DNA of 64,000 nt. Origin: Branchiostoma floridae (taxonomy: Eukaryota > Chordata > Leptocardii > Amphioxiformes > Branchiostomatidae). Location of the stretch: contig NC_049988.1 in the NCBI RefSeq assembly GCF_000003815.2, forward strand, positions 671,652 to 735,651. Direction: 5' to 3'. The notes under the pieces are model-generated. The model did not search any database. It saw only the letters and a list, made by a program, of their open reading frames with translations, and was not told where the DNA came from. Positions 12,211-25,552 of this stretch are shown here, piece by piece. Positions within the stretch are counted from its first letter, which is position 1, and each line of letters opens with the position of its first letter. The translations under genes and the position numbers were made by a program.

Positions 12211-14067
12211 CATGGAATCTTGGGTAAATATCCATCTTGTCAGTTTGATGTCTGTTGATTGATAGTCTAAAATCTGGTGTTGTTTTTGTTCTGTTAGTGT
12301 TTTTGAGACTAGCCTTTGAAATTATGTGTTGTTGTTGCACATGTGTGGTGTTGTCATACACATAAAATCCATGGAAACCTGCAATACTATTAAGTGGAGC
12401 TTAATGACAGCTACAATGTAAAAGGTCTTAACGTTAGTAAATGACAATTTGTGAGGGTATAATGTATAATGTGTCTGCTTAACTACCAATTCTCAAAATT
12501 CCCATTAGGTCAAGATGGCAACCATGGTAAAGTGCAGTATAAATAGCTTTCCAAGTGGTAATGAACACGTAGGGCCATTAACAATTGACGTCAGAAAGAC
12601 AGGTTAGTGGACCATTTTGACTTGTGAGAAGTGGACCATTTTGACTTGTGATGGTCAACTTGACCTTTGCATTGCGTAGCTCACGGTCATATTTTACCTT
12701 ACATTAAACCTACCATTAACAGTTAATGTTTCATCTGAAACTTTCCTTTAGCTGTACATACGCATACAAAATATGCACTTTCATGCCATGTGCATGCATT
12801 ATTCAATATTGTTGCACTTGTTGATAAAATGCCTCCTACAAAAGGATAAAAGATTACTTGACTTCTCAAGAGACAGTTACATTATGCAAATGACTTCCAT
12901 ACTTAAATTAAAGACAAACAGTTATATGCATGTGTCTACCTTTTGACCCATAAAGAACAATTAAAGGTTAAATTCAAATGTAACAGAACTAACTAAAGGT
13001 ACTGTTTTTGTTACACCATTTGATCTGTGTCCAATTATAATGATTGATAACTAAGTTGTATACTAACCCAACACCTGAATTTATAGTATAACAAGGTATA
13101 CTTGGACCTCACAGATCACTGGCAATAAGTCACTACTGTAAGAACAGTTTACAGTGAGCAGCGAGCATTGGTTGTTGCCTGAAAATCGCCAATGATCCCT
13201 AACAATTGCATGCTAATTGCAAAAATATTACGTGTTACTGTCAAAAATGTGTTTTCGAGCCTGCAAACTCGTCAGATGGATTTTGGCGCAATGTGACGGG
13301 TATTGTGGGGCAGGGAAAATTTAAGGTGTTAAAAGAAACTGTGAGGGGTATAAAATGGACTGAATACACTCAACTGTGTATGGCATGTTTTTTTAGCACT
13401 CATCTCCATTCCATGTACTATGTAGTTCATCATTGCTATTGCACAATGCATGAATGATACTTAAAGTTAACTCTTTGTCTTTTAGTTTTCTTGCATTGTC
13501 TGTAGTCATTGTTTTTCATTGACTTTTGAGTATCATTTAGATTTATATAGACGAGTATATTAATATTGTACAAAGATAATAGGTCTTACATTAAAAATTC
13601 TGGCATTATATTCAATTTGGCTTCTTGACCCTGTATATCAAAAATGGTTTTCTTGCATAATGCCTATAAGCAGTGTTTCTGAAATTCACTTTAAACAGCC
13701 CTGTTATAAACAGTGTAAAAAAACCTGAAAGATATGGCAGATCCAGAGAGATACATGTATTAGCATCCACTCACTGACTCAAAACAAAGAAGTCAACCAG
13801 TAGTTCTCGGGCCATTCATTGCACCTAAGCTTTGTTTGTCATAGCATAATGTACACTGAATGACTTAACCATAGAATTGCCAGGTGTAAGTGCTGTGTGG
13901 GTGGGTAATGGTTTGTTCTGAGCTCATAAAATGTTATATATTTATAGAAAATAAGTGCTGCATGATTGCAATTAGGGTTTAATGCGAATATACTTTTTGT
14001 CATACCTGCATGGACCGTGATTATATCCAACACAGGTGTTCTGAGCAGGTGATATTTAAGGGTTAAT
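12211..14067. other. No gene seen
   Basis: AT-rich. A 21-bp direct repeat (gtggaccattttgacttgtg) occurs twice near 12608-12652, and a CRE consensus lies at 12586-12593. Confidence 0.5.
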
Positions 14068-14236
14068 GGCCCGCCTCGAGGTGTATATGCTTATATAATG
14101 CCGGGGCCTTTGCAATAGCCACCAAATAAAAACCTCAGATTGAGCGAAGCTTTGTGGTTATAGCAAAGGACAAGGCGTTATGACACTATATACCCCGAGC
14201 ATTAAGACACCATATACACCAAGAAACAGGTGGGCC
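14068..14236. mobile_element. Palindromic MITE
   Basis: Ends GGCCCGCCT and AGGTGGGCC. Inner blocks ctttgcaatagccaccaaa and tttgtggttatagcaaag are inverted copies. Confidence 0.7.
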
Positions 14237-15017
14237 TATCCCAAACTATCCATATTCATAGACAGACGAAACATTACCAAGAGGGTATTTCTTGCCTTTT
14301 GTCCCAACATTTTGGAAATCTTTATAACATTCTAACTGTGATAAGTAACTGTTTAGAACTGTTTATAACATTTTTGTGATGTTCTAAATATTTCCTAGTA
14401 GTCAGTATTCAAACAAGTTAGAAACATTCCGAACATCAAAGTCATTATTTCTGATAGTTTTGAAACTGTTCCAACGTAGATTCATCATTTGGGATCATAT
14501 GTTCAAACATTGAAACAATATGATGAAACTGGGTCAGTGGGCTTCGAAGAGGGCAATACACATGCACATCCCTGACAAGTACAGGAAATTGTGTCTGTCT
14601 GCATGACAGCTTCTCACAAAAGAGTCACCAGTGTCTACTAAAGAAAATCTAAAAATACAAGACCCCAAACAAAAGACCCAGCTTAACAGCTTGGTTTATG
14701 GGGATAAGATTTTATGGAGGGAAAAAATGATGCAAATTGTTGAAACATGTGAGAACATGTGGGCAGCTTTCTAGTGTATGTTGTTAAATTGAATTACATG
14801 ACAGTGTATAAATTGAAAATTGTTGATTGCATCAAGTTGCCTGTACATGACATTGTGCATGTCCTTGGTTGGATTGTCTGTTCAGTAGTCAGATAAAAGG
14901 TAATTCAGGTTCTATTGTATCATAGGAAATGGAATGTCTAGATGGTTTGTTATACATGTAGAAGTGTATAAGCATGAAGGGCATATTGGACCTACTGTGC
15001 AATGTACATGTCATCAT

Positions 15018-15374
15018 AAGGCCACACCAATTTTATTTGTTGTTTCTCGGATTTCCCGACCCTATTTTTTCCGATTTGAAAAAATGATGGCCACACCCCG
15101 TGTTGACAAAATTTCACAGCCTGTCCTTTCTCAAATTAACTATGGGCCTCAAATTCCATTAGCTGTATGTACTTTTTTTGGATGGTACGTTTATAATTTT
15201 TCTTCAAACTTTGGACTTTGCTACCTGGGACCCCCTAAATTAATTGTAACTTGAGTAAGCCCCTCGATCTCTCCTACCCGTGACTTTTTGCAAAAGTTTT
15301 TATTGACCAACCGACCAACCCAATTTTTTTTCTGAAAAAATCCGAGAAACAACAAATAAAATTGGTGTGGCCTT
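15018..15374. mobile_element. 357-bp MITE with long TIRs
   Basis: AAGGCCACACCAATTTTATT... at the left returns inverted as ...AATAAAATTGGTGTGGCCTT; the match runs about 37 bp into the TTGTTTCTCGGATTT block. TSD not evident. Confidence 0.88.
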
Positions 15375-15837
15375 GTAAGCACTTTCACTCACTTTCCATA
15401 TCAACAATATAGGCAGGTGCTAAATTTACTTTTCAATGGAATGTAGCTGACTTAGAAGTGCAAGTACAGTTACATAATATTTTTAAAATTTTGTTGGCAA
15501 GTTTGTGATATTGTGCATTCTCCTGGTGCTCTCTTCTGTGAGCTATACATGCACACATTTAATGGCGGTTATTTGAGAGGGTTTAACTTAGAGTAGATCT
15601 CATACATATAGATGATCCAATGCACTGAAATGCAAACAGCTGTGTGACCCTATGAAGTGAAAAGAGCATATCATATATAGTCTGGTGTTTCAGGTTTATG
15701 TACCTTACCTGTAGAGTTTGTAAAAAGCTTGTAGCTTGTATTTTAAAGAAAATGGAGTTAGATTGAACTAGAAAGGCAAAATTTTTGCAAAAATGCAGAA
15801 TGTTTTCCCATAGCCTTTTGTCAGCAAGAGTTGGAAA

Positions 15838-17682
15838 CAGCGTTCCCGCCAGGCATACGTCTTTACGTCTTTGGACGCATTTTTTTCTGGAAAGACGCAC
15901 TCGGCTCGGCTGAATGCGTCCATAAAAAAATCTGAGGAAAGGCTGACCTGTACCACCAGTGTACAAAATGTATCTGGAATCTTTTAAAAAATCTGTCTTT
16001 ATACGAAGGAATCCTACCTTTACAATTTATACTTCAAATTCTTCACTTTCCGGTCATCCCAGTAGTCTGGGCATAGGGCGGAGCGCGGCACATTTTACAA
16101 CTAGCGGACCCATGTCCGACACACCCCGCCACGAGCCAGTCTGAGCCGTCCGTTGCGCAATGCAATTTTTTGTAGTCAGTGAAATACATCTGACAGTCAG
16201 CATTCTTTAACACTCGAAGAAATCTTATGCAGATTTTATATTCTGATATTTACTTGTCCTCATTTTCACGTATTTGTTAAAGATTTGTGGGTAATACTAG
16301 TATTGAACGAACAAACTGTTCTGCGCGAGTGCTGCACATCTTAACAAAAGTTCTCACACCGTGGGCAGTTGATTGGCAGTCGGTTAATAATAATCTTTGA
16401 CAACAGGCCGCTAGCGCCAATCAGTCTAGATTAGCCACCAGGTCCAAATCCAATCATCTTGATAACCAATCAGCGTTTGATAAATGTAATGTTACACTCT
16501 GTCATTGGTCATCGGGAAAAAACAAAACAAAAGTTACCGAGTATTAGCGCACGTGACGTTGGTAGCCGCCCGTGTCGTCTGGAGTTTCTTCCCTAGCTGC
16601 TAACAATTTACTATTAAAGTTTCCCCATTTATCCAAGTTAAAAAAAACGGTGCGCGGTAAATAAGTGAAGAATCCAAAACTATACACTTTATTTCTTATT
16701 TACAAAATTTCTCCTTCTTTCAAAAAGACAAAATTTGTGGCAGAAAAGGGGCCGCAATATTGTTGTCAAGCGTCGATCGAGTCGGCTGTGCACTAGCGTT
16801 GGCGCCTCCGTGGCACATGGCGCGGCACGCCCCCCTCCCCTGACGGACCGTCGATCGCAGCGCCCAGCACGTTGGGACGTCTTTCTGGCTACTGCTTCAA
16901 GGCTACACCGGCACTGATCACTGCCAAAGAGGCAGCAGATCGTCCTCCTTCGAGTAATGTATAACGTTCTTGATCTATTTAAAAAGAAATCCAGCCAAAG
17001 ATTTCACGCCGAAAACGGGGTTACCTGAGGTCGCAGGAAACAAACGCACGCTCGTGGAAAATGATGGCAAGGCCTTGTAAAACCCCACCGATTCGAAAAA
17101 ATTGAGTAAAATCATCGGGCAAAATAGAAAAAAACACAAAGTGTGATGGTGCCGTAATTTTATCGTCTCGGAAAACTATTTGATGCGGGAGGGCGCAACA
17201 TCGATCGCACGAGGTAGACATTTTTTTTCAATGACGGAAAATATTGGCAGAATTTTTCCATGGGCTGACGAACTGGCTAGAGTCCTGTTTTGAAGCATCA
17301 AAAATCCAAAATTTTCATATAGACATGTCTGGACAAATAATACCCGGGCCAGATCACGGAAGGCTGATTCCCTGCAGGTGTGCTTATAGTTTTTTTTTTT
17401 TTTTTTTAATATAACGTATTTTGATGAAGAGGGTGGTCGTCGATAACTAAAAATGGGAGTAAAAGAGGCAACCGACATCCAATCTCAAGTGCGTGATTAT
17501 CCTCTCAAATTACAGGAAATTGTGTTCTAGAGGGTTTGAAAATCCAAATTTTCCCGGGGGAGCATGCCCCCGGACCCCCCTAGAATGCGAGCGCCTGCGG
17601 CGCTCGTCTCGCGCCTTCGGCGCTCATTACGCCCCTCCCAAATATTTGGACGCATACTTTCAAGAACCTGGCGGGAACGCTG
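15838..17682. mobile_element. 1.85-kb hAT-like non-autonomous transposon
   Basis: TIRs CAGCGTTCCCGCCAGG at 15838 and CCTGGCGGGAACGCTG ending 17682, flanked by perfect 8-bp TSDs GTTGGAAA at 15830-15837 and 17683-17690. The 8-bp TSD and CA...TG ends fit the hAT superfamily. No transposase reading frame was recognised. Base composition inside is GC-richer than the flanks, and part of the interior resembles a promoter. Confidence 0.9.
16360..16600. promoter_or_regulatory. Promoter-like cluster of CCAAT boxes and CACGTG inside the hAT-like element
   Basis: Within about 170 bp there are several CCAAT/ATTGG boxes in both orientations (tgattggcag, gccaatcagt, tccaatcat, aaccaatcagcg, tcattggtcat). 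These are followed by gcacgtgacgttgg, a CACGTG E-box overlapping a TGACG CRE half-site. CCAAT-box clusters of this kind are typical of TATA-less animal promoters. No downstream transcript structure is proven. Confidence 0.45.
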
Positions 17683-18157
17683 GTTGGAAAATATTGCTGA
17701 TGGGGTCATTTGTGCATATGTCCAATGTTTGACACTTAAGGCTTATACCTGCTTAAGTTCTCTCATACCTGTACATATATATGGGACATTCAGCTTTATC
17801 TGAAATGATAAATGCAATCCCTAACAACATGTCCAAGCTGAGCCGCCCCTCAAATTGGACTCGCACAGACACAAACATTTGATAAAGATGGCCAAGCAGT
17901 AAGGTTGCTTTTCCAAGTAGATTTCTACACTTAGAAACTTAGTAATACATGTTTTGAATTCGTTCAGTTTTTATGTGAAATGCGTGGGTGGAAACGGGAC
18001 CTGCTTTATATCTTAAAAGGTTTCTAGTAGAGGTTTTAAGCTCAGAAGATGAGAAGACTGTTATGTGAACCCATTTTGTGTCCTATTTATAACCAAAGTA
18101 GGTTGTGCACTTAAAGTAACACTAAAAGTAGAGACAGGAAAATTTCATGGCTAGAAG

Positions 18158-18495
18158 CAGGCTAGGGTTGTAGCCAGTGCCTGTCCTTCTGTCCTTTGAG
18201 GGATTTTGTCAGCTGGGGACGGGAAAAAATTGTTCACGTTCTGTCCTCTGTGATGGACAAAAATCTATAATTGTAAAGATATGAAAAAACAGATGCCATT
18301 GTATAGCTTAGTCTACCAGCAAAATTTACACATCAAATGCAGGAAAAAGCATTTCAGAAGGTCTAGATTTCAATATTTTCTGGGAGAGCATGCCTCTAGA
18401 CCGTCCTGGGAACCTCAAAGGGCCTTCGATGCTCAATAGGATTTACATGCAAAGTCGATGGGATGGAAAATGATTTTAGACTGGCTACAACCCTG
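18158..18495. mobile_element. hAT-like MITE, CAGGGTTGTAGCC family
   Basis: Ends with GGGTTGTAGCCAG and CTGGCTACAACCCTG. Flanks GCTAGAAG (18150-18157) and GATAGAAG (18496-18503) match 7 of 8. Confidence 0.8.
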
Positions 18496-19367
18496 GATAG
18501 AAGTACAACCTTGAAAAGGTGCATCAAAGAAATTCAATGCACATACATGTAAAGTAGTGTAAAATACTATTACTTTTTAAATTTGGTTTACTGGTGAACT
18601 AGTTTATATAACGTTTTCCAGAACCTTTGCAATTATGAACATCTAGATTAGCCCTTGTTCGGAATGACTCCATTTTATTTCAACCTGCCTACCTACATGT
18701 AGTCCCTTGACCTACAGGTCGTTGGGGGGACAAGGCAGCTATGAACTTCAAGGTGGAGAGCTTTATTGTACATGTAACAGTTATTTTATTACATGACCAC
18801 TGTAAATGAACTTATTTTAGAGGAGTTGATTTTATGGGAGGAGGGAAAAGGGGTCTTTGCGATGCTTGAGATTTAAATGATTCTTAACATAGTTGTACAT
18901 TTTCAGTGTAATTATTTTGCAGTAGAAATTTCACTGCAAAAATATAGTGCTAAGAAAAGACTTGTTTGGCTGTAGTACCTAGCAAAGCTGCTATGTGACC
19001 CAAATTCCAACCTTTTCTTTGATAGATCAAGACATACATTTCTAACCACATACCAAAAATCTATCCACAGTTTCTTGAGATATGCTGAAATTAGGAACAC
19101 CATTCTGCAGAATCTCTACCCAACAATTTAACCTTATTTTGGTTATAATGAGATTGTACACGTGTAGACCCTGGAGTATTCAACACTCCTGATGACCTAG
19201 AAGGTGCATGTAGAGAGATTGGCATTTGATGAGTTTAGGTTCCATTAGGCCGTCTCACAGGTCAATATAACGCCTAGTTAAGTAGAAACAAGCCAGCTCT
19301 GGGGACAGGCTTTACCTCAATTATGCTTACCAACTCCTCTGTAGTTCCAAATGAGAAGCATTTGCAT

Positions 19368-19644
19368 CAGGGTTGTAGCCGGCCTGAAATCATTTTCCAT
19401 CCCCTCGACTTTGAATGGAAATCCTAGAGAGTGACAAAAGCCTATTGAGGTCCCCAGGAGGGTCTGAGGGCATGCTATCCCAGAAAGTTTTGAAATCTAT
19501 ACCCTCTGAAATGCTATTTCCTGCATCTTGAGGTGTAAATTTTGCTGTTAGAATTAGCTGTTTTTTATCTTAAAGTTTTTTTTTTCTGTGCCCACCTGCA
19601 AATTCTGTCAAAGGAGGGAAGGACAGGCACTGGCTACAACCCTG
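19368..19644. mobile_element. hAT-like MITE, same family, perfect TSD
   Basis: CAGGGTTGTAGCC...GGCTACAACCCTG, TSD ATTTGCAT at 19360-19367 and 19645-19652. Internal sequence resembles the 18158 and 24211 copies. Confidence 0.9.
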
Positions 19645-19652
19645 ATTTGCAT

Positions 19653-22046
19653 GTGGAGAGAGTGTGGAGAAAGGTGCAAAATGATAAGAATGTCAGGCAA
19701 AGTAAGGTTATGGTGGCTGAATGGTTTCTGACTTGATACTAAAAGCCATACAATTATGTACAGTTTGCACATTGTATAATATCATACAGAAAAGCTTTTA
19801 ATGGGACAAGTAAATAACATAAGGAATAGATTCTCAGCAAAGTACTGTTGGTTATTCCAAGCACACATCCAGCATTTACCGACCAAGCAATCACAAGCAT
19901 GTATATTCATGGCAATGGATGGAACTCCCATGGACAGCTAGTGTGTAGGACACGATTTGATGCGCTGGTGTTTAAAGTGGGATTCACAGTGGCACAGGAA
20001 AGCCTGACCACTATTAATGTGGACTCCTGAGTGTTAGAAGAGTACTTCTTGAACATGAATGATTTCTATTCACAGCCATCCTTGTTCATCAGTTTGTTTA
20101 TGTGTATTCTTTTCTAACAGTTGTATTTCAGGTATACCATATACAAACATAGTCTTCTATTTTATATTGCTATCACTTAGCCATATGCTTGAATAAAAGA
20201 AAATCCCTTATCAATTTTAGGGCTTTGAGGTTCATCTACATTCAGTTTGCAGTAATCCCAAGGGATTGGACAAACTACTCATTAGTATGCATGATGTCAT
20301 TGTTTCCATGACTACAAGCCTAATGTCATCCCCTTTGCTGCTGCTTGTCTCCTTGGCTGTGTCATGTGAATGATGTTGCCATGACAACCAGATGATGTCA
20401 TTGTAGTCATGGTAACAGGAATAAGATTACATTATACATGTAGTGCCTGCTGTATATCTGGCTCTTTTATTCCATGGAAAAATAAATCTGATATAATTAT
20501 CTTTATAATATTCTGCTATATATGAACCAGCAAATATGTTTGTTACCATAAACTATATGTATCAAGTAAAATACCTAAAATTTGACCATAAAGGTTAAAA
20601 GATGCATAGTGAAATACTAGGATAATAACTGTGCTTTCCGTGGTGCTGATTTAAATGTTATTGATTTTTGTACTGAAATGCCATCCAAAGCTATCATTCT
20701 GAATTTTTCTGTGGCTTTTCAATGCAAGCTAATACATTCATTCAAAAACATCATGAAACAATTATTCCATTGCAATGTGATACAGTGGGTGCAGTTCATA
20801 CAAAATTGACTAGATGGCTCTTGTGGCTTGCTCCAGGTCTCCCATAGTATGATGTAGCAGACCATAGACATTGCCTACAGTATTTTTGAAGAAATATGGC
20901 TTACTGGGACTTTGACATACATTGATACATTGTAAATTCTTTCCATTGATACATTGCAAATTCTTTCCAAATGCTTCTTAATTGAAGTGTTAACATCTTA
21001 CATTCAGATATTCTAACAAAATTACTCCGTTGTCCTCATGCATTTAGGGATTTACTAAATTGATTTGTGTGTATAACTATTTCTTACAGATGAGTCACCA
21101 TGTTGAGTTCTTGTTAAAGACCAAGGAACTACCACTAGTATGTATTCTATTGTGTTTGGTGGCTGGTAACATGTGCTGGTGTAATGTAGAAAATGTTACT
21201 GACATGGTGGCAATGATATTGAACATAGTTTAATTAATGGTGTAAGGGTGTGGATATAAAAAGGTACTGATGTAGGTACCCGAACCAACTTCACTTGCCT
21301 GAAATTTAAATAACATTTTTCTGTGACTTTTCACTTCCAGCAATGGAATTCTTTTCTTAATGTCCCTACTTTTCTGTGTTGACCCATGCTTGATACCATG
21401 ACTGTGGGGGTTGTCGGGGTTGTGTTACTCATGCAATTGAAGTCTACAAAGACGTTGTCAAAATTTTTGATGAGGATTTCCTTTGAATTTCAGGTAGAAA
21501 TAAGTGGGTATGAGCGTTGAAGCGTGCCCTGCGGAGGGATGGGTGTGTGGGTGTAGGCCGTCTTTTATCTTACACTTTTATCCTCCCATATTGTTGGAAC
21601 AAAGTCGCTGGAACGCCGTAAGCCATGGCGTAGGTGGGAAGATTCCAGCACCACTTCTCCAATCTGTGCAAATAGTAGGAGGATTGAATAAGGGGATAAC
21701 TGTTCACCAAATTGGAAGAAACATTAGAAGTAAAAGGATTCTGATTCAGAAATGCATGGGAAGTGAAGGGAATGAAATGGGGTATTTATTATATAGCAGG
21801 CAGTTGTTAAAGTAGAATTCTCATTAGTGGGGAATGTATCAGGTTACCGGTGCCTTCATGCTTAGTCTCAGGGTATCTAGCGTTACACATCCTGGAAAGT
21901 GCTCATAGTTAAAAAGGCAGAATCTTTTACCAAGATAGAATTCACTTAGCCACTAAAAACCTTCAAATATAATTTGTTACATGTCTGTGGCATGATCTAA
22001 ATTGTGTAAATGTTTTTTCACATGCACGTATACTGTTGGTTGCTTT
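19653..22046. other. No gene seen
   Basis: AT-rich, with the small inverted repeat at 20286 and a partial repeat near 21270-21410. Confidence 0.5.
20286..20420. repeat. Imperfect inverted repeat
   Basis: gtttccatgactaca, then aatgtcatc, returns inverted as gatgatgtcattgtagtcatggtaac. A short fold-back of unknown origin. Confidence 0.55.
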
Positions 22047-22280
22047 ATACCCCTGTCACATTTGGCGAAAATCGATCGGACGACGAGTCTGCGGCAATCG
22101 CCCGAGCTTCGCTTATGATAATAACTTTATTGCACAACAATTGTACAAGGTACGAAGTATGGCTTATATGTGACAGGGACGGTTGTCAGATGAAAACTAC
22201 GCGCAACCCTCTGTTGATCTTGAATATAGCCGATCTTCCATTGATACGCCCGAAGATCGTGGATAATGTGACAGGGGTAT
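22047..22280. mobile_element. 234-bp MITE
   Basis: TIR ATACCCCTGTCACATT and AATGTGACAGGGGTAT, perfect over 16 bp. Confidence 0.88.
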
Positions 22281-22659
22281 TAGGTAAAGTGTTTTGGTTG
22301 GCCCAAAACCCAATATTCAATTTTGACTGGCCTTAAACAAGCATGAACAACTAAGTAAACTAAATTCATTGTATATTGTTAGTGTCACAAGGGAATTCTT
22401 AATTTTACCGAATTTTTCTACTGCCAAATGAAAATGTAGAAATTTTTCACTCTTCAAGATCCGTAATTTTGATACGCCAAATTTCCTTCACGCATTGGTT
22501 ACATCTGGAAGGCACAGGTAATCCTTTGAACCCACACGTACCTTGTTTTCAGAGTGAACAGGAGATTTAGAAATCCCTGGATTCTGTATCTAGAACTAGC
22601 AGGTAGTGCGCACACATCAATTTGTTGAATGATGAATACCAGGATCCTAAGTCACAATG

Positions 22660-22868
22660 CTGTAAATGCAGAAACTTTTGCGGTGAATTATTGTTAGCGG
22701 TTTTTGCGGCGGCCGCTTCATCGTGAATTTAAAACCACCGCAAACATATTTTCCATAACAGTAAGAGACTACAGTGCATGGTGCTACCACAAAATTAAAT
22801 CCACCGCGAATAGTCCATTTTACTGCTACCGTGAAATTAAATCTCTGTGAACTTAAATGCATTTACAG
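22660..22868. mobile_element. CTGTAAATGCA-type MITE, copy 1
   Basis: Ends CTGTAAATGCA and TGCATTTACAG. The interior is rich in CCACCGCAAA and TTGCGGTGG-like words. Other copies at 23325, 38020 and 51593. Confidence 0.85.
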
Positions 22869-23324
22869 TATTTTCTTGACTGTAAGCTGTGCACAGATCT
22901 CCCCTGTATGCATGTTTCATCACATTGAGAGGTGATAGGATAGGTTTTCTTGCACTCCTTCTCACTTGCCACTGTCTGGTACCATAAATTTTGATAGTAT
23001 TGTAATGAAAATCAAGAAGCAGACAAAGTGAGAAGACATCTGAAGGCTATAAGTCTGCCTTGAAGTTAACCTTCCTTAAGAAGAAATGACCTCCTCGGCC
23101 CTCTATTTTCTATCCGGCTTGCTACAACAAGAGATGAAAGCCGCAGGGATTTTTTCAAGAGATCGTTTCATAGACACAAAGGAAAATGGAAATCGCAAAT
23201 TGGTGTGCAGACTTAAGGGATGTGGGAGAGATACGTTTGTAGGCAGAAATCAATTCCTGCAATATAATTGTTGGGGGGTTTCTCTATTCAACCTTGCGGC
23301 ACTTTCCCTATTTCTTTTGCATTA

Positions 23325-23450
23325 CCTGCAGTAAATGCATTTAAGTTCGTGGGGATTTCATTTGGTGTTAGCGGGAAAGTGGAGTGTTTGCGGTGGTTTT
23401 AAGTTTCCTGTAGTGGGTTACACTGTAGTCACGTACTGTAATGGAAAAAA
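23325..23450. mobile_element. CTGTAAATGCA-type MITE, truncated copy 2
   Basis: Begins cctgcagtaaatgcatttaag and contains gtgtttgcggtggttttaag. The right end is missing. Confidence 0.65.
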
Positions 23451-24035
23451 GAAAAAAGCAAAGCATTCAAATTGCTCCCAAATCTCTCCAAATTGCTTCA
23501 CTCTTACTGTTCTGAACGAGAATTTCAGTTCGGTGTAGGTACGTGTTTGTAATTTTGATACAAACACCAATTTGCTGTGTTATTGATAGCAACCAAGTTA
23601 CAGTGCCTTACAGCTTTATGTTCTAAGCCAGAGTAAATACATACCATTTATCTGTAGTGGACACCTTAATTTTGACCCATAGGTATAGCAAGGATAATTT
23701 CCTCTCTTTCTTCTCAAAGCCTACAAGTCTTTTGGCTTGCCACCTCAGTCTGTTATCTATTAATTGCCTTTGAAGAAACTACAAAGGAACCAACAGCTCA
23801 AAGAAGTGTGCCTTTTCAAGCTTGGAACCAAACCATAAAAGCTTTTGAAAAGATAAGATCAGAAGATGGTTTGAATTATGATTATATGGGTGCAGCAGGC
23901 AGTGATTCTTTGTACTAATAAGTAATGTTGTTAAGACAATCTATGCTAACCTTTCTCTTACTTTGCTTCGAATGTACAGACTATCGAAAAAAGTAGGAAT
24001 CAGATCAGCAAGTATAAATTTGCACATTTTGTGTA

Positions 24036-24618
24036 CAGTCAAACCTGTGTTAGTGGCCACCTTTGCATAGCAACCACCTGGCCATTGCGGTCACTTTTTG
24101 TCTGTCCCTTGGATTTTTCCCATTGACCTGAGCATTACAGAGATAGTCTATAGGGGCCACCCATCCAAGGCAGCCACGGCCACACGATTTCGACACAATG
24201 TACCGTAGATCAGGGTTGTAGACAGCCTGAAATCATTTTCCGTCCCCTCGACTTTGAATGGCTTTGGCGCAGCGTTTTTAAGGGGGTCCAGGGTCATACT
24301 CCCAAGGTAAATTTTGAAATCTAGCCCCTCTAAAACACTATTTCCTGCATTTTGAAGGTTCAATTTTGCTCACAGAGGACAGAATGGGCAAGGCAATATT
24401 GATAATCTACGGTACCTTTGACTTTGGCAGGCATGAATCACTTAAATGTTAAGACGATCAAGACAATGTAACTTGGTGAGAAACATCAGTGGGTACTGAA
24501 ATTAATTGTAAAAATCTCTCGTGGTCAATTGATCAGCATTTTCTCTGTAGTGACCACCTGTCTATAGTGGCCACATTTCCTCAGTCCCTTGAATGGCTGC
24601 TATAGATAGGTTTGACTG
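24036..24618. mobile_element. Tc1/mariner-pogo-like MITE with TA TSD
   Basis: CAGTCAAACCTGTGTTAGTG on the left and AGATAGGTTTGACTG on the right, each next to TA (24034-24035, 24619-24620). TA target sites and CAGT...ACTG ends fit pogo/mariner. A hAT relic is nested within. Confidence 0.82.
24211..24395. mobile_element. hAT-like MITE relic, same family, 3' truncated
   Basis: Begins CAGGGTTGTAGACAGCC and shares cctcgactttgaatgg and ctatttcctgcat with the 19368 copy, but lacks the right TIR. Nested in the 24036-24618 element, at the centre of a taccgtagat/atctacggta palindrome. Confidence 0.75.
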
Positions 24619-25354
24619 TACATTGTTTATATTCCATGTCAGTAGTAGCGTCAACTTAACGCTAAACCCATGGCAGAGTATTCCTATCACGGCAACTGGA
24701 CTTCCAAGAAGCTGAAGAAATGGAAGCGGCAGAGATAAAAGTGACCCTGTTGTCCTCCTGTGGAAGCTTCAGGCAGCAGGAATACAGCACACTGTTTGGG
24801 GTTCATGACATGCATGATGTTGCTGTACGTTATCAAAAACAGAGACTGAGGATTTTTTTTCTTTTCAAAATTTCTCTTGCACCCTTAAGTCCCTTTTGCA
24901 ACCAAGTGTTGCTTTCATCATTACAAAAAAAACCACACACATGATAAGTTAAGATGTGCACTGTTAAGCCATTTTAGAGACTTATCGTTTCATCGAAATG
25001 AAAAAGTATTGGTCTTTTACCATTAGAGATACACAATGTCATAGATTTTGACATTATGATAATTATTGCGGACTGAGGGTATATGTACAAAATGTTTAAG
25101 ATTGTCTAAGAATATGGTATTACCTACAATTAACCCTGCATTTTTCTAGATATAGATTTAACATTCTTGACAAAATGTATTTCCACAGCTATCTTTATGA
25201 TTTTGAAAATTCATTGGCACCATAACATGACATTCTTTTAAGGAGGTGGAAAGGAGGTGAATCCTCTATTGTGAAGCAAAAAGTATAATTATTATTTATA
25301 ATAAAGAAATATTTTGACTTTGTGTGATTTAACAGTTTTCTCTCTCCTTTTCAG

Positions 25355-25552
25355 ACGAGGATTGAGATTGTTGAGAATGCAGAGGAAGGGCCACACTACC
25401 TGGTTCTGACGGTGATCGTGGTTGGCTGTCTGGCGGGCGTGCTGGTGGCAGTCATCGCCATCTACTTCATGAAGAGGTCTGCCCACAGGGATGCCAAACT
25501 GCAGGGGTTAACAGGGGGGCATCCTGACATGGACGCCACAGCAGATTACCAG
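25355..25552 (+). CDS. PTPRN: Exon A: luminal stub and transmembrane helix
   Basis: 198 nt, phase 0 at both ends, acceptor ctccttttcag, donor gtacag. It encodes 66 residues: an acidic luminal stub ([12 protein letters not shown]), a hydrophobic helix from about residue 16 to 38 (LVLTVIVV...AVIAIYF), then the basic stop-transfer sequence MKRSAHR and a cytoplasmic tail ending ADYQ. Vertebrate IA-2 proteins have an exon with the same plan in the same place, ending in a YQ that leads into LCRQ. It must be preceded by exons for the signal peptide and mature ectodomain; none was recognised in the 25 kb upstream. A fold-back repeat starts about 30 bp after the donor. Confidence 0.93.

Noticed and set aside
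16735-17221. Short frames within the hAT-like element as captured genes
   Set aside because: 60-66 codons, arginine-rich because of GC content, with no recognised motif.
24671-24944. Possible luminal exon of the IA-2 gene (MAEYSYHGNW or HDVAVRYQ frames)
   Set aside because: No match to the membrane-proximal ectodomain of IA-2 proteins, and no donor in the right phase was found.
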